From Melocanna baccifera (lineage: Eukaryota; Streptophyta; Magnoliopsida; Poales; Poaceae): a DNA stretch of 64,000 nucleotides. Where the stretch lies: the NCBI GenBank assembly GCA_036346265.1, contig CM070700.1, forward strand, positions 24,787,862 through 24,851,861, read 5' to 3'. The notes beneath the pieces were generated by a model. The model saw only the letters and a list, made by a program, of their open reading frames with translations. It was not told the origin of the DNA and made no database searches. A program made the translations under genes and the position numbers. Below, piece after piece: positions 23,601 through 35,300 of this stretch; the stretch's first letter is position 1, and the number at the start of each line of letters is the position of its first letter.

Positions 23601-26600
23601 GCCAAGCTTGAAAGAAACCCCTCCTCTGCCGAGGGAACATTTTCATCATGGCTGTTTCTGGAAACAAACATTAAGCACATCTATCATCCACTAATGCCGG
23701 CACCAGCTGGTGAGCAAGGCACAACTACAGCAGAAGTTGTAACTTATTTGACTTTCTATGTATAATAGTCCAGTATGACCGAATCTAATGGAAAGTCTAC
23801 ATTGTCTATAATGCTAGTGATATTCCATTCACTTCCCCCGTAAACAGACTAAGCTTTAGACTCAACAGATCTACACTGCTACGTTTTCTTAGACCGCATA
23901 TGGTGCTACTTATTTACATGAGCATCATATAAAGAAATGCGATTCAGATCAAAATAAGGCCAGATATGGGTATATGAGTACGAAAAGAAATGGCAATCAT
24001 ACTACTCGAATTGTGTACGTCTCAGTCTAGAAACAGCAAGTACACCCTACCAAAAAAGACACTACACAAATTTCAATGGTTCTCTCAAAGGTATCCCCAT
24101 TCGAGGAAACAATGGAAACTGAAAGCCCTGTTTCTGAAGGTCCTTCTCCAAGAAAAAATACCCTTTAAACCAACAAAGCTGGAAAGAGCACCAAATATTA
24201 TGCCAATGTTTGTACAGTAAGCTTATGAATCAAATTGGACTTCATTGATAATAAATTAATAATAGAAGGTATTGGTTAAAAAATATTATTGCACTTTGTT
24301 TACTTCGAACTCACAGGTCCAGAGTGCTATTCCTATTTCCATCACAAAGATAAGACATGTACCAATAGTATAGTTCAATTGTACTGAAGTATATTTAACT
24401 TAGAAGATTAATTGAACTGAACAGTATAAAATTAACAGAGCATGATGTGATCCAATGCACATGCTTAAGTACTGAGACTATATGATTAGATATGATGAAT
24501 AATGAGACATTAAAAGTCAGCAAAACAATAATTTGAATTTTCTCAATCAGGTGTAAATGTACTACGCAAGGGCTTACCGAACAGTTAGAAGAGAAACTAC
24601 TATCAGTTTTGGCTCTAAATCAGGTTCAGAATTTCTAGAAAATATAATATCCTTGGTGAACCCAGTAACTCGACGAAAGATGTGTAGAATGGTGATCATG
24701 TCACTCTCAGACAATACCCGAGCACTTGTAAGGGACATAAAAACCACATTGTTCAAATCCTACATGAAAATAATGAATACACAGATCAGTGCTGTAAAAA
24801 CAGAACATGGTTGCACTTAGAGATTGAGTTATGAGCAGGAATGGGTTTTCCTACCATAGAAACCCATTAAAGTTATAAGAAGCATAACAAATACAAATAA
24901 TGCATTGTCCTAATCATTCTAAAGTGAGAGAGCTCGAACAGCAAGTTCCTGCATGCTTGAGATTATTTAACTATTACAAAGATAGCAAATGTGAACAAGA
25001 TCATGAGCTCTTTGTTCAGCATATTTATTGTCACCACTATAAGAGATAAAACAGTATTAAGCTACAAAAAAATGTGGAGCTTTCATGGCTTATGACAAGC
25101 CGCATTTATTTATTAACCGATTCATTATCTACTACCAAATCTTTAATTTGAAAGCATCTGCACACTCGCCAATATAAACTAGATCTGGCCAATAATGCTA
25201 CAATCATGTGCACCTTTATGCCACCACGAAGAAATGGACAGTGGAGGACAGCCTGTTTAATTGCTGATTGGACGTTATAACCAGCACCAAATCCAACTCT
25301 AGCTTCCCCATAGCTTTTGAATAGCTGTTAAGAGTTGCACACCATAAGAACCCGACAGAAAAAACATGTGTAGTCATACAACTCAGTAGTAAGCAAATTC
25401 AATAGATTACTTTGCCTACTTCCTCAGGATCAACTTCCTTAACTTGTGCATTAAGGGAACTCCAGAACATTTGATTAAAGCCCTGATATGTCAAGACGTA
25501 CAGGATTAGAACAGTAAAATATAATATTTTAGATACAAACACAACACATAAGAATTTAAGACTCACAGACATCATGATAGATATCATGCTAATAGTTGAC
25601 AGGACAGCATTATTGGCACTTTCCAAAGCTTCAGCAAGAGTTTCCACTTCCGTCTCAAGCAGCGAATCAGCTTCAATAACTGGGGTGGAATAAATGCATA
25701 GTTAACTACATGTCATTTGTTATGGGCTGTGATTAATGGCAGGATATTGAAATGTAGTAGACGTGGTGCTAAATTGCACTACAAACAAACATAACTACAT
25801 CATAGGATTCCAAAATAGATCAATAAAAGTAAATGAAACTGATCATCGCTACGTCCACCACCACAAGAAACAGTCAACATATTACAGAACTAGACATGTT
25901 CGTATTGGCTTCTGCTTCTGACTTCTGCTTGGAGAAGCCAGAAGCCAATACGAATAATTGACTTGTTGAAGCGGCTTCTTCACTTCTTTCACTCCCGTCT
26001 CGCTCCGAGGATAAATCAGGAGGTCATGAGTACATCAAGTACCCTATTCTCCTTACTCTTATCTCGTACACGTATTTCTCCCTCACTTTTTGCACTACTT
26101 ACCCCTCCTTCTAAAAGCTACTTTTTCAGCAGCTACTATTCATTTTCAGTAAAAAGCCTTCAGCCGCAGCCAAAAACCAACAGCAGAAACCAATACGAAC
26201 GCCCCCGACACCATAATACTATAGCATCCAAGGAATGGAGATGAAGGCATCCATATAAACTTTTTATTATAGGTATGTGTGATAATATTTGACTTCTATA
26301 GTTCTATAACCAAATAAGTTTTGATTTTGCCTCACATGTGCAAAGTAGTAGGAAGGTTGGACCGTGGGAGATGGTTTGTGGGTTTGTGGATGTGTTCGGT
26401 TTAAGATTGAGGTCCTTGGTTCAAATACTGCAACAGCTAGAACTTATTTGACTTCTATAGTTCTATAACCAAATAAGTTTTGATTTCGCCTCACATGTGC
26501 AAAGTAGTAGGAAGGTTGCACCGTGGGAGATGGTTTGTGGGTTTGTGGATGTGTTCGGTTTAAGATTGAGGTCCTTGGTTCAAATATTGCAACAGCTAGA

Positions 26601-29600
26601 ACTTTTAGCAATGTGTTGCAATGCATTTCATCTTTTGGTGTGTGTGAGAGGGGTAGTCACTGGTGGGGCTGGCCCATGAGAAGCTGGAGGGCTAGGCTGC
26701 CAAGGAAATAAAGGCCCAAAAGGCTAAGATTTGCTTGGTGTAGAAACGCTTTGCTGGGCCTGGGCCCCGGCAGCCCAGGGCCTGGCACCGCTCCTGATTG
26801 CATCCTAGACTGCATGTCCTATACAAATCAGCAAGTGCTATTAAATTGTGGTCCATGCATTATCCTTTTTTCTTTCTTCTGTTATCCTTTGAAAGTTTGG
26901 TTGGAGGGTCCAGAAATTTAGAATCCAGTAACACTTGAGAAGATCATGAACCAAAAGGTCATGCTCCCTCAGCTTTTGCTTGTTTGTTTTTTGGAAATAA
27001 GAGACTTTTATATCCCTCACTTTTCTGAATCATAAGGCTTATACAGTAATAAAAGAACCTAACAAGTTCAAATATGTCTACCTACTTTTGCCCTGATTCT
27101 ATCCAGGAGCAAAAGGTGTGACGAATAGTATATCAAGATCCAAAGAAAACAAAGATCATAAAGTCCAAATAGAAAGAAGTGAAAATCCTCCTTGTGCATC
27201 ATCTATTTACTTCATCTCAAATGCAAAAATGCTAACGCATGATGTAAAAAGTAGATCAGAGAATGGATTCATGGATTACCAATGTGAAAGTTTGAGCATG
27301 TTTGAAGTTTAGCAATCAAATCAGATGCCTGCGGAACCATACAATACAACAGTTAATGATAAACACATCTACAAATACCAAATGCTCTTAGACTTGCGCA
27401 CTTTTTAAGCAGGTTGTAGCAGAAATTCACAGTTCAAGAAAATGAAGGAAAAATTACTACAGAAGTATTCCACCTCTATTTGTCGTCTTTGTCCCTCAAA
27501 ACGAAAGGGCTTCAAAAATATTGACGCAGCCAGCTTATCAGCAGATTTGACAGCACTTAGAAGCTCCAGTGCAGCAATTTGATCAACATGCTGTCCTGCA
27601 CTTGCAACCTACAGAATGCAATCATTGTAAGATAGAAGATCTCATCTCAATGTTAGCTGAAAAAAATCAATGGTAAGATATGGTGTGGTGTCCAAAAATG
27701 CATGTTAACTTATTGTGTCATGTGTTCCAAAGGCAAACCTACATTAGCACCACAAAGACACAGGTCACCCTCTGGTTCTAAAAAGTTTGATCAAAGCCCT
27801 TGAAATTTTACACAAAAGTTTTAACATTCCAGTATTTGTTAGAAGCGCCTCCCTCTAAAATATTTGTCAGAAATATGTGGGGACTATCATTGCGTAGTAC
27901 ATGGTAAGTTCACTCAGCGTCCCCTATAAGTAAGATTTGTCGATCTAGCCCTGGGGTGTTATCATCTTTGGGGCAAACTACAATCTTGAAGCAACACTGT
28001 GACACCAAGAGCTGACTCATGAACTATAACATTTCTCTCAGACAAATGAAAACACGAAACATGTGCTGGACTAGATAGTTGGATCATTAATAGTTAAGCC
28101 AAGCTAGGTATCTTTTCTTGTCCTGACCTTGTTATTATGTAGGTATCCAACACAATAGGAATAGCAGAGACACAGGCAGATTTTACTATTACTATTACTA
28201 TTATTTTAAAAGCAGGGAACATGGGTTTATCTTAAGTTGTCAATTGTTTGTTTCAGATAAAATGGCCACCGGTCAGAACTAGTAACACTATAATACATTA
28301 TTCAACACAGTAATTAGTCAGGTAGTCAAATAGGCATAGTTGTCACAGCGGAGTTGGCAACCAAGGTGAGTGCTTGGCGCCAGGATGCCATGGCGACGCC
28401 ACAGCGAGCAGGTACCTCTACATGCATACGGTCAGTCATACACTCCGTAGCCGGTCCCCCTCCCCTCGTATATAACTCCCGACTCTCTCTCTCTCTCTCG
28501 ACCTCCACTCTCCCTCGCATTCTCCTCTCCCCGGCGACTCCTCCCCCAACCACCGCCTCCTCTCCCCGCCACCTCCTCCCCTCCACAGCGCCAACTCCGC
28601 CCGCCCGCCACCTCCTCTACCTGGTTCCTCCCTCTCACTTCCGCCTCCTCCCCCCTTCGCCTCCTCCCCTCGCCGCCTCCCCTCCCAGCCGTTTCCTCCA
28701 CCAGCCCGGTGCCTCCTCTCCCCACGGCCTCCCGCCCTGTCTCCGCCGAATCCAGATCCGGCCGTTCCTGCCGTCCAGAGCCGAGGAAGATGGGGGGTGG
28801 CCACGGCGAGGCTCGATGGCGTCCCCCTAGACCGCCACGACGCCTAGGCATCGCCAAGGCAACGTCGTGACAACCATGCAAATAGGCAATAGCAATAGAG
28901 CAACTGATGCATACTTGATATTCTACTGTCAAAAAATATGAATACAATAAATCGTATCAAACAGAAAGATGAGAAGTGTACAAACAAGAATAACTGCCGA
29001 TGGGCACGGATGAAGAGATATGGGATATTCCAAGTCTCTGACCACGGTGTCTGAAAATAGAGAATTGTCATCTTCATCGAAAAATAGGACAGAGAGAATA
29101 AATACAAGAAAAATGTGTACATGTTGATACTGTAGAGTCAACAATCAAGCCAAGAAGTGCAGGCTTAGAAAGGTTTGATACCTGCTCCATGACTTCTTTG
29201 TGTTAACTGTACTTTAGAATTATCCATCACATGTATGGTCCTGAAATAAAATTCTATGCAAGTCAGAATTCTATAGAAAAGAATATGGAGGTAAGGTATG
29301 AACTACAAAGTACTCAAAATGGCACACAGGTGTGCCATCTCATTGATTTCATATTAGGCTTCTACTTACCATAAAGAAAGGAAAAGGATTTAGCTTAGCG
29401 GACATCATTATACATTTAACTACAATCTAGAACTAACTGAAGTAATGCAGAGGAACTGCAAGATCCACCTTAATGATTTCCCCCCACACCCCAGTTTGGA
29501 ATTTTCTTATGTTTTCTTGTGGATAAGGAAACTATACCATTCGGTTACAACAAACTCACAAAAAAAAGCAAGTCAGAACGCAAAACAGCTTCAACCCCTA

Positions 29601-30641
29601 GAGAATTTTACAAGGAGTAACCAATGCATCTGATAGAACTTGAGCATCTCAACTCTATTAGATGAATACCAATGGTATATATAGTACAATACAACTCTAG
29701 GACTAATGGGCCAATAGGTCTAATGGGCCATATATACATAACAGCATCATCACACTAACCTAAATAGTGTCTAACATTGTGATAGCAAATGGCCTTGGCA
29801 ATAGTTCACTAGGGCATTTGACTTATCATTTCCTCTAAGGGAAAAAGTTAGCATCTGTGGCCAAAGCTTTGGTTTTGCAATGCGAAAACAAAAGCTCTAA
29901 CAAACTCAATCTCATATGCATCTCTCTCTAAAGAAAACAATCTCATCTACACAAAAGCTTCTGCTCCCCACAGCATGAGCAAATAACTAATATATTAGAC
30001 AAACACAAGGATCTACCCATTATGACGAATTTTGTGCTGCATTGTGCTAACAAAACCACCACCATCACAACAGACAGGCAGTCGTAGTATGCCACTACAT
30101 AGGAACCAAAACACGACACTAAAAGTATATTACAAACTTATACGATCTAACAGGATGATTTCTATAGTGGAAGCAGTATTGGGGGAGAACGCAGAAGGGT
30201 TCGTTTCGACGATTCCACATTGGAAAATTCCACTAGTAGAAAACGAAGCCACACACTAAATTAACACCGGGATTGCTTCCGGTTAGGGTTACGCTTCTAC
30301 AAGCCACAACCTCCCGAACTACACTGCCCTGCGCGCACGGAGGCCGAAACTACCGCGGTGTGGAGGTGCTAAGCGAGGGTTCCAGTGTGGTACCAGAAGC
30401 GGATCGGTGTGGAGGAGAGGGTGCGGGAGCCCAAGCAGAAGTCGATGACTGCGTCCTTCCGGCTCCCTACGCCGACCACCTCGACGGGCTCCGGCGGCCG
30501 CGGAGAGCCCTCCGCCGCCGCACGGACCCCGGAGACGCAGCGGCGGCTACGCCTCCGCGGGGACGGGGCGAGGCGGCGCGTGGATGCGCAGGAGGAGGCG
30601 AGAGGCGGCGAGAGCGGGAGGCCTCGGACGGAGGCCGCCAT
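14663..30641 (-). CDS. ARC3: ARC3, plastid-division protein with FtsZ-like domain and MORN repeats, 16 exons, 743 aa
   Basis: Exons (minus): 30394-30641, 29182-29240, 28986-29050, 27474-27608, 27280-27328, 25567-25679, 25411-25482, 25214-25324, 24578-24759, 23397-23657, 23205-23296, 22760-23136, 19612-19716, 19387-19524, 14825-14991, 14663-14720. All introns are GT-AG and phases agree, giving 743 residues, close to the 741 I recall for Arabidopsis ARC3. ARC3 sits in the chloroplast stroma and inhibits misplaced FtsZ assembly, setting the division site. Residues 1-50 look like a transit peptide. From about 53 (VEVVGVGSRKDAVIDFC) to about 345 is the degenerate FtsZ-like domain, with PFLRGGIK and SLTSARVLSESDMITILHIF. 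Residues 345-588 are a low-conservation linker. From 589 to about 724 are MORN repeats (DGSFYDGFWRYGKRSGLGTL, FWKGKAHGEGRFYAKDGS). Introns 3, 5, 12 and 14 are enlarged by transposons or duplications, yet the coding frame is intact. The exact C-terminus (SRTKLEK-stop) is the least certain part. Confidence 0.93.
15416..15573 (+). mobile_element. Copia-type LTR plus primer-binding site, ARC3 intron 14
   Basis: A 146-bp LTR (15416-15561) starts TGTTAAGGATATAG and ends CGTAACA. It is followed directly by TGGTATCAGAGC (15562-15573), the initiator-tRNA-Met primer-binding site. The GC-rich leader that follows (about 15574-16270) has no intact gag. The expected 5-bp duplication would be GAAAT (15411-15415), but no partner LTR was found, so the element is truncated on its right. 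Confidence 0.75.
16273..17790 (+). mobile_element. Second Copia fragment: LTR, PBS and frameshifted gag
   Basis: The LTR runs about 16273-16650 (starts TGTTGGAAATTCC) and the PBS TGGTATCAGAGC is at 16653-16664. Gag follows with GSYSTLTKTNYYSWAALMRV, then EFDSLKFRDGETVDEFGIRL, and a CCHC zinc knuckle CRYCGKTGHWARECRKKKR near 17628-17685. The frame changes at least three times between 16700 and 17700, so the gene is dead. The element stops near 17790, where it meets an oppositely oriented gag; pol and the 3' LTR are missing. It has inserted into or beside the leader of the first Copia fragment. Confidence 0.8.
17780..18919 (-). mobile_element. Third Copia fragment in opposite orientation: gag and PBS
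   Basis: The minus strand encodes PTTLDLKTPNYSQWSKFFRT...FLNNLFHSLVQGDLSIADY...LLHGLNPRFS from about 18240 down to about 17790, a UBN2-type Copia gag. Upstream is a GC-rich leader (18260-18900) and a reverse primer-binding site GCTCTGATACCA at 18907-18918. The LTR body lies to the right of 18919 (to about 19000). The gag ends abruptly where it meets the plus-strand gag of the previous fragment. Confidence 0.78.
19800..20141 (-). mobile_element. LINE 3' end fragment, minus strand
   Basis: The minus translation includes FGDWNLCLQRNKCIFEKIPP and WKRMLFLDLEMLKVRSSAEM, like the C-terminal zf-RVT region of plant L1-type LINE ORF2 proteins. A T-rich tract at the low-coordinate end (19801-19809) fits a 3' tail. 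It lies in ARC3 intron 12 and ends exactly where a Copia LTR begins. Confidence 0.5.
20142..20752 (-). mobile_element. Copia 3' end: RNase H fragment, polypurine tract and LTR
   Basis: The LTR is 20142-20272 (131 bp, TG...CA). On the minus strand it is preceded by the purine run AGTTTGAGAGGG (20273-20284). Upstream, the minus strand reads EGHVLDATWTSD (one frame) then FLGGSLIAWKTKKQIAVS (about 20620-20700), the Copia RNase H domain, with frameshifts. On its right side it is fused near 20752 to a Gypsy gag, so everything 5' of RNase H was lost. Confidence 0.75.
20752..22480 (-). mobile_element. Gypsy gag fragment with PBS and part of an LTR
   Basis: On the minus strand the primer-binding site reads TGGTATCAGAGCC (22206-22218). 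Gag begins right after: MEKMTMTIERVDRLEQIVDK and PRFHKLAFPIFDGKDDLLSW, then to the left LTGEEMVERR, and across the LINE insertion KGLCFSCSEKFSKDHAGKC, a CCHC-like knuckle. This order is that of chromoviral Gypsy gag. The LTR covers about 22219-22480; its outer edge is not defined. Stops and a shift near 21800 show it is dead. It lies in ARC3 intron 12. Confidence 0.78.
20821..21309 (+). mobile_element. 5'-truncated LINE inserted in a Gypsy gag, with target duplication
   Basis: The 489-bp insert ends CTCCTGCGCGTTCGAGAAAAA, the usual 3' end of grass L1-type LINEs. An 11-bp direct repeat TCTTCGTTCTA flanks it at 20810-20820 and 21310-21320. The remaining coding trace belongs to the ORF2 C-terminus. 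Joining the flanks resumes the Gypsy gag reading (EEMVERR then KGLCFSCSEKF), so this is a clean nested insertion. Confidence 0.8.
25895..26205. mobile_element. MITE-like element in ARC3 intron 5
   Basis: The ends are inverted: GTTCGTATTGGCTTCTGCTT on the left and CAGAAACCAATACGAAC on the right. It is about 310 bp and non-coding, with T/C-rich interior. No convincing target duplication was found, so the superfamily is not assigned. Confidence 0.6.
26291..26605. repeat. 159-bp tandem duplication in ARC3 intron 5
   Basis: Copy 1 (26291-26449) and copy 2 (26450-26605) both start GACTTCTATAGTTCTATAAC and run through GGTCCTTGGTTCAAATA to AACAGCTAGAACTT with only a few mismatches. The near identity suggests a recent unequal duplication. 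It is non-coding. Confidence 0.9.
28335..28878. mobile_element. hAT-type element with GC-rich cargo in ARC3 intron 3
   Basis: The terminal inverted repeats are CATAGTTGTCACA and TGACAACCATG, with a perfect 8-bp target duplication CAAATAGG (28327-28334 and 28879-28886). The interior is strongly C/T-biased and GC-rich: a TATATAACTCCC box at about 28470, a (CT)n run and then a pyrimidine-rich open stretch. That looks like a captured promoter and 5' exon region rather than transposon sequence. No transposase is present. It lies about 110 bp from the exon 3 donor of ARC3. Confidence 0.85.
29641..29775 (-). mobile_element. Possible solo Copia LTR in ARC3 intron 1
   Basis: On the minus strand the segment starts TGTTAGACACTATTTAGG. 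It resembles in layout the 131-bp LTR at 20142-20272, with TATGTATATATGGCCCATTAG and TATTGGCCCATTAG motifs, and has a TATATATA box. No primer-binding site adjoins it, and no target duplication could be fixed. Confidence 0.4.
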
Positions 30642-33600
30642 GGACGACGACGACGAAGGATGCGTTTGTGGTAAGGCTGTACACTGAAACGGAGTGCTAC
30701 CGGTGAGCTAAGGGAAGGTTGCTTGAACTGGCTTGGATGAAGGGCCCTCCTAAACTTGGAGATGCAGTATTGGGCTCGCATGAGATACGCTATCCTGAAC
30801 CCGTCTAGATGACAAGATGAAAGGGCCCAAACAAATTAGGTGTGTTGGTCAACTACTAGCCCACCCGAATTGGGGACGACATGTCCAGTCGTGTCTCTGC
30901 TTGTCACTTCAAAACCAACGAGCCCATATTCCTCCAAAAAAATACAACGAAAGAGCCCATACAACGTAGATATCCTCTCTCTCTCTCTCTCCCCTCCGAG
31001 CCATTACAAGTACACAGCCACAGTAATATTGCCATTTCTCAGCCATGTGACACTGCCCAGAAAAACAATGTTCTAAACTTGGCCCCTCGGGGCAAAAAAG
31101 CTCTGAAGTTATGTGACGAAAGCTTATTAGCTAGGATACAGCATACGAATCGTATACGAAAGTTGGACCACGCGATGCTCCGGTAACAAAAGGGGATCGA
31201 TCGATCCTTATCTAAAAACAAAAACAAAAAAAAAGGTAGCTCTCACAGCATCAGCAATTCAGCGTGCATTAGGCTGATGGGTCAAATCATCATCGTTTTG
31301 AAACATCCACCATCAATCAGCCACCGAGCATCGACCCTGGTCAAGTACATTAGCATTACCACTCCGAATATTTAATCTGATCTCGAGGACGACACAGATT
31401 CGATCCTGTGAGCAAAGCCAACAACTCCGTCGTCTCCTGGGGGGGACAGGGAGACGGACAGGCCAAGATAGCCAAGAGCATGCGAGGCCGTACCAACTAA
31501 TCCCCCCTACGCCGATCGATATGCTTCCCCGGCGCAAGGCGCCAACCGCGCCGGGCCAACGCCAAAGACAAGCCCCATGTGTGATCAATGCGCGATGCGC
31601 GCGCATATTACACCGCACTGTACGCCGAGCGGAGCCCAGCCGCTGAACGGTACAGGCGCCTACACCGCGCGAGAGGAGGGGCTAGCAGGGAATAGGCCTC
31701 CCTCAACAGTGACGGATCCAGAACGTACACCAAGGGAGTGCTCGTATAGCTGCTCTTCATCTTTTCTTTTCTTTTTTTTCTAAGTACATAGGCCTTTAAA
31801 TTTAAATTTGATGGCTTACTTTTCTTCTATGGATGGATACAGCTGCTCAAGAGAGTATTCACTGTATACAACTCTACTATCAGTAATACCCTGATAGTAG
31901 AGTATTCACTATGGATATCCATAATACCCTCATGAAAAAATAGGATTTACAAAGAAGATCTATTATACTCTGATAAATCAATGATTAGATTGAATTTCTA
32001 CTATCATTCTTTTACTATCAGTAGGGTATACTGTAAAAATTCCCTATTTACATATCCAGGCTCCGCCCCTTTGCGCGCGTCCGGTGCTTTCGACCACACG
32101 GCCGCATGTGACATGTAAGATCGTTCGAGAGGCAGCTGTAGTGAGCGGCAAGGACGGCCGGGTAAACTAGGCGCTGAAAGCTAGCCAGCCAGCCCCGGTG
32201 GGCCGGCCGGGCGGCACTGTGCGGCGCAGCATATGCACAGAATTCCCTTTCAGAAGCACATATGTAGGATCGATGTGCAAGGTTTGCATGTTATTTTTGG
32301 GCGATGGCCGATGGGTCGGACAACATATGGGATCTGGAGATTCGATTGGACGGCATGCCGCCACCAATAATTCCCGAGAAAAAGGCAGTTCGTTTTGTCC
32401 CTGGGCTTTTGACAAAGCATCGATTGCAGACGGCGACGAGGCCGCAGATCTCTTTAGCGAGCTTTGCATGCATGCAAGGCTGCAGACTGAAGAAAGCTGG
32501 CAGAAGAAAGAAGTGGATATGTCGTATTTGCATCCTCGCCACTTATGCAGTGCGTCCTGTGGCACGAATGTTTGTGAGACATAGTATATAAAAAATTATT
32601 ACGGTTTTAATTGATATAAATAGAGTCTCTATAGTGTTACTATAATAAATTTATATATCCTATTTTGAAAAACATTTGTTTGAAAGCTAATCACTATAGA
32701 AATACCAAAAGTAAAAGTCATAAGTCGAAAAGAAAAGAAAAAGCCATTTTGCTGATGGTTTTTAGTGTGTCTGATGAATAGTTTTGTATTATGTAAAAAA
32801 ATAGTACAACGAAAAGCACTACAATATTTGGATCGTTATATAACTTACAAAATTGTGATATAATAAAATATAAAGTATGTTATAACATATAAAACATACA
32901 AAATAATGATTGATAAATAGTAGTGGTTTACAGAAACAGAAAAGTTTATACTGATTTTGGCCAAAACCTACATGAACTGGTCCTAGAGCTAGCGGAGTTG
33001 TCATTGAACTAGACGCAAATACCAGAAAGCCATTTCACCAAACCCACGTACCGTACGCATGCATGCAGTCGACAGTAGTGGAGCCCAACATGCATACGTT
33101 TACTTTACCCGGCGCCGATACATGAACGCAGTTCAGCGAATTCCCACGGTATGTAGCCTGTCCATGCAATGCAGGGGCACCGCAGTGCAAGAATCCCGGA
33201 ACAGTAGAAAACTCCACAGGAAAGCTAGCTTGCCATTGCTGAGTTTACCGAACAAGCTAGCTGAAGAAGCGCTGCGTCGTCGTCTGCGACGCGCCGTGTG
33301 AATCGCCGGCGACCGAGCAGCCAGACCAGAGGCCTCTGTTTCGCTCTCCTTTCCAAGATTCCATCGGAGGTGGCCACGACAGTCGTCAGAAAGAGGAAAA
33401 AGAAGGGGAATCCGACGACAGGGTAGGTTAAACTCGCCAAGAGGACGACGACGTCTGGTAACGTACACGTACGTACGCAGTACGCGCGGCACTGTGACTC
33501 ATATCGACTTGTCGTCGACGTCATGCAGGTGGCCAACAGAGATCGTAGGTCAGAGAAGAGAGAATAGGATTTGAGGATCGATTATGTACATCAAATGCAG

Positions 33601-34205
33601 CTATCTAAATACACCGGCGTTCCTCGAGAAAAAAAAACTCCAGCTTGGATGGATGTGTTGTTTTGCAAACGTGTGTGATAGATGAGCAGTTCACAAACAA
33701 ACTAATGGACTACACATAGAAGAAGGTCACCAAAGTTTATAATACAGAGAAGACGTGCTACGACAACTAACCAAGTTCGTGATATACCGGTGAAATTATA
33801 TATTGAATAAACAAATTTCCTTAAGAACTGCTAGAGTTAACTAAGCGCTCGGAATAGCAATAACTTCTAATGAAATTTCACTCTAGCTGACTGATTTTTT
33901 ACTATAGTTAAGTTAGTTTATTGGACATAATTAAATTTAAAAAATATAAAAATAAAAACGACATGCTAATCTAGAGCGGACAATGCAAAGGAATACGGGA
34001 AAAAAACCAAAACACAAAAATACCAAAAAAAGAGAGGAAGAAGACAAAAGTGCTATAGTTCTTGAGAAGCAAAAAGGTGGAAGCTATTGCTAAGAAAAAA
34101 GCTACTTCGAGCGCGGCCTAAAGGTAGACACGCCTTTCGGAATTCATGTGAATTCTGGTCGCTTAGCAGAGAGTGATTGTTCAAGATTGTTATTGAAAAA
34201 ACCTT
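30642..34205. other. Intergenic between ARC3 5' end and CACTA remnant
   Basis: The ARC3 upstream region includes a (CT)n run at 30977-30992. A perfect hairpin lies at 31871-31903. Blocks at 31400-31700, 32150-32580 and 33030-33560 have moderate GC and small open frames on both strands, with no recognisable protein. About 32580-32900 and 33830-34120 are AT-rich copies of the window's MITE-like families. No gene is supported here. Confidence 0.4.
31871..31903. repeat. Perfect 13-bp hairpin
   Basis: ACTCTACTATCAG is followed by a 7-nt loop and its exact complement CTGATAGTAGAGT. Further CTACTATCA-type motifs occur nearby (about 31998-32030), so it may be part of a short inverted-repeat transposon whose ends I could not settle. 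Confidence 0.7.
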
Positions 34206-34510
34206 CACTACCAGGCTCGTCATCTTAACGATTAAAACCGTCAGAAAAATATGGATAACTGTCGGGAAAAAATTTTCCTGTCGGGAAACCATCAAGAAAT
34301 ACCCAAAAGGAGAATGAGGATACCAAAAAAAAAGAAATTGCACGACGGCTACCCGACAGGAAAATTATTCTCGACAGTATTCCCTGACGGTCACCGACAA
34401 AGAAATTTATCTAGTGTCAGTTTTTAGTAGGAATATTTGTGATGGCTAACCCGTCAAGGTATGTGTTATTTTGCTGTCAGGATGGCACACCGTCAGGAAA
34501 GCAAAAAAAT
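34206..34510. mobile_element. CACTA-type transposon end
   Basis: The segment starts CACTACCAGGCTCGTC at 34206. Dense subterminal repeats follow in both orientations (CTGTCGGG, CCCGACAGG, CCTGACGG, ACCGTCAGG). This is the pattern of En/Spm (CACTA) ends. The opposite end and a transposase are not seen. Confidence 0.6.
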
Positions 34511-34769
34511 AAATACAATAAAATCACAGCACTTAAACTCTGTTCCTAACTATTAGAGCCAATCCATTCACACATCTTTAATCAAAGTAATCCACACATA
34601 TCAATATGAATCGTCAATTGAACACTGCATACATCATACACACACATACAGCAATCCATTCAGATTCTTTGGCATTCATGTTCAAGCTTCCACAAACACA
34701 CAATCGATCAAAGTTCAGTACTAACGTATTCATCGAAAAGAAAATTATTACCACACACTGAAGTGAACA

Positions 34770-35300
34770 GGATGCCTAAGAGGGGAAGAGTGAATTGTGT
34801 ATCATTTTTAAACTTGGCCAAATTAAACAAATTTACAAGAACCAAAACTCTAAGCCCAACCTATAAGTGACTGTTAACTAGTGTGTTGAATCAACTCCTA
34901 AACATGTAGTGAAGTTTTGCAACCTAAATTCCACCCTATACAAGTCTAGTAAGCTAGAAATTAAAAGAAGTAATAAAATGCGGAAACATAAAAAGGACAA
35001 AAGACAACCAATTTCTTTTACCGAGGTCTCAGAGATCGGCGATCTCCCTTATTTCTTGTTGGAGCACTCTCGCAAAGAGTCTAGCTCCTACTTGAACCCG
35101 GGCAAGGATTCAATTGTTTCACTGGCGGTAATCCTTCTTCATTTCGAATAGGTAGACTTTAAACCTTTATAACCCTCTCAATGCCTTCCACAAACTCCTC
35201 CTTGGAAGGTCACCAAGATCATGTCTCCAACCCTTGTAGGAATCACTGAATTCCAAGAGTAATAAGCTCAACGAGGTCATGTGAGGCTGTCTCGCCCTTC
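34770..35300. mobile_element. Possible SIRE/Maximus-type Copia LTR fragment
   Basis: The opening TGCCTAAGAGGGGAAGAGTG, then AATGCGGAAACATAAAAAGG and ACCGAGGTCTCAGAGATCGG, follow the wording I associate with large Copia (SIRE-type) LTRs of grasses. No PBS, coding region or second LTR is present. The call is by resemblance only. Confidence 0.35.

Noticed and set aside
28354..28947. 158- and 171-residue frames in ARC3 intron 3
   Set aside because: They lie within the pyrimidine-rich cargo of a hAT element and are low complexity on both strands.
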